Source: Pseudomonas sp.
GTDB taxonomy: Bacteria; Pseudomonadota; Gammaproteobacteria; Pseudomonadales; Pseudomonadaceae
Assembly: GCA_003523465.1 (NCBI GenBank)
Contig: DQAA01000608.1
Coordinates: 569 to 6,403 of the forward strand
DNA length: 5,835 bases
Direction: 5' to 3'
Below, piece after piece: positions 5,361-5,835 of this stretch. The notes beneath the pieces are model-generated. The model saw only the letters and a program-made list of their open reading frames with translations. It searched no databases and was not told the origin of the DNA. Positions within the stretch are counted from its first letter, which is position 1. Every line of letters begins with the position of its first letter. The position numbers and the translations under genes are program-made.

Positions 5361-5835
5361 ATGCAGCGGCTGTATCGGAAACGCATCGTTCTCGGCGTCG
5401 GCGGCGGTATTGCCGCCTACAAGAGCGCCGAGCTGGTTCGCCGACTTCTGGAACACGGCGCCCAGGTGCGCGTTGTCATGACCCGTGGCGGAGCTGAATT
5501 CATCACTCCGCTGACCATGCAGGCGCTCTCCGGGCACCCCGTGCACATGGACCTATTGGATCCCGCTGCCGAAGCGGCGATGGGCCATATCGAACTGGCC
5601 AAGTGGGCCGACCTCGTACTGATCGCGCCAGCCACCGCCGACCTGATCGCGCGTCTCGCCCAGGGCGTGGCCGACGATCTGCTGACCACCCTGGTGCTCG
5701 CGACCGATGCCACCGTGGCGGTGGCTCCGGCGATGAACCAGGCGATGTGGCGCGACCCGGCCACTCAGGCCAACCTCGACACCCTGCAGCAGCGCCAGAT
5801 CCAGGTCTTCGGCCCGGCCTCGGGCAGCCAGGCCT
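5361..5835 (+). CDS. coaBC: Phosphopantothenoylcysteine decarboxylase / phosphopantothenate-cysteine ligase, N-terminal part
   Basis: The first 158 codons of the bifunctional Dfp protein, which makes 4'-phosphopantetheine for coenzyme A by ligating cysteine to phosphopantothenate and decarboxylating the product with FMN. Only part of the CoaC (decarboxylase, flavoprotein) domain is present; full-length relatives are about 400 residues. Visible: [20 protein letters not shown] (10-29), the FMN-binding start of HFCD-type flavoproteins; the catalytic His76 in [20 protein letters not shown] (75-94); and APAMNQAMW (122-130) with Asn126, equivalent to E. coli Asn125. The reading ends at PASGSQA (152-158), and the final base, T, would begin the codon of the active-site cysteine found at this place in the family. 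The ATG is chosen for its spacing from AAGG and its match to family N-termini. An essential cytoplasmic enzyme; dut often follows it in related bacteria (not visible here). Confidence 0.97.
   Translation, partial: MQRLYRKRIVLGVGGGIAAYKSAELVRRLLEHGAQVRVVMTRGGAEFITPLTMQALSGHPVHMDLLDPAAEAAMGHIELAKWADLVLIAPATADLIARLAQGVADDLLTTLVLATDATVAVAPAMNQAMWRDPATQANLDTLQQRQIQVFGPASGSQA

Overview
The window looks like Pseudomonas chromosome. The coding regions are GC-rich with third positions mostly G or C. The gene order (aldehyde dehydrogenase kauB, rpmG-rpmB, a DppA-type binding protein, radC, coaBC) matches, from memory, the neighbourhood near PA5312-PA5320 in P. aeruginosa. The species is not fixed by the sequence. 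The content is mostly housekeeping. I saw no mobile element, CRISPR array, tRNA, rRNA or sign of recent transfer, and nothing I would call a new biological system.

Left third (1-2105). The 5' 406 codons of a polyamine-pathway aldehyde dehydrogenase (kauB/pauC/puuC type) run leftward off the window. A 195-base AT-rich divergent region follows, with a good inverted repeat close to the kauB start. To its right, a rightward pair encodes a small DUF861-type cupin and a 67-residue protein resembling the I78 peptidase-inhibitor family but lacking a signal peptide and disulfide cysteines. The pair ends at a strong intrinsic terminator.

Middle (2106-2948). A second terminator hairpin, convergent with the first, closes the leftward ribosomal-protein operon rpmB-rpmG (L28 and L33). 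This operon has a recognisable sigma-70-type promoter at 2734-2762 and an mRNA leader of roughly 140 bases that contains two overlapping, mutually exclusive hairpins. The rest of this 363-base gap holds the upstream region of the next gene.

Right half (2949-5835). A 529-residue periplasmic peptide-binding protein (DppA type) stands alone with no permease or ATPase genes beside it. Its 3' end overlaps the 3' end of the convergent radC by 17 bases. radC and coaBC (phosphopantothenoylcysteine decarboxylase/synthetase, coenzyme A synthesis) are divergent across a 149-base region. coaBC runs off the right edge one base into what is normally the codon of its active-site cysteine.

Functionally the genes are separate units: polyamine/amine catabolism (kauB, perhaps the cupin pair), translation (rpmBG), peptide uptake (DppA type), an uncharacterised JAMM-motif protein (RadC) and CoA synthesis.
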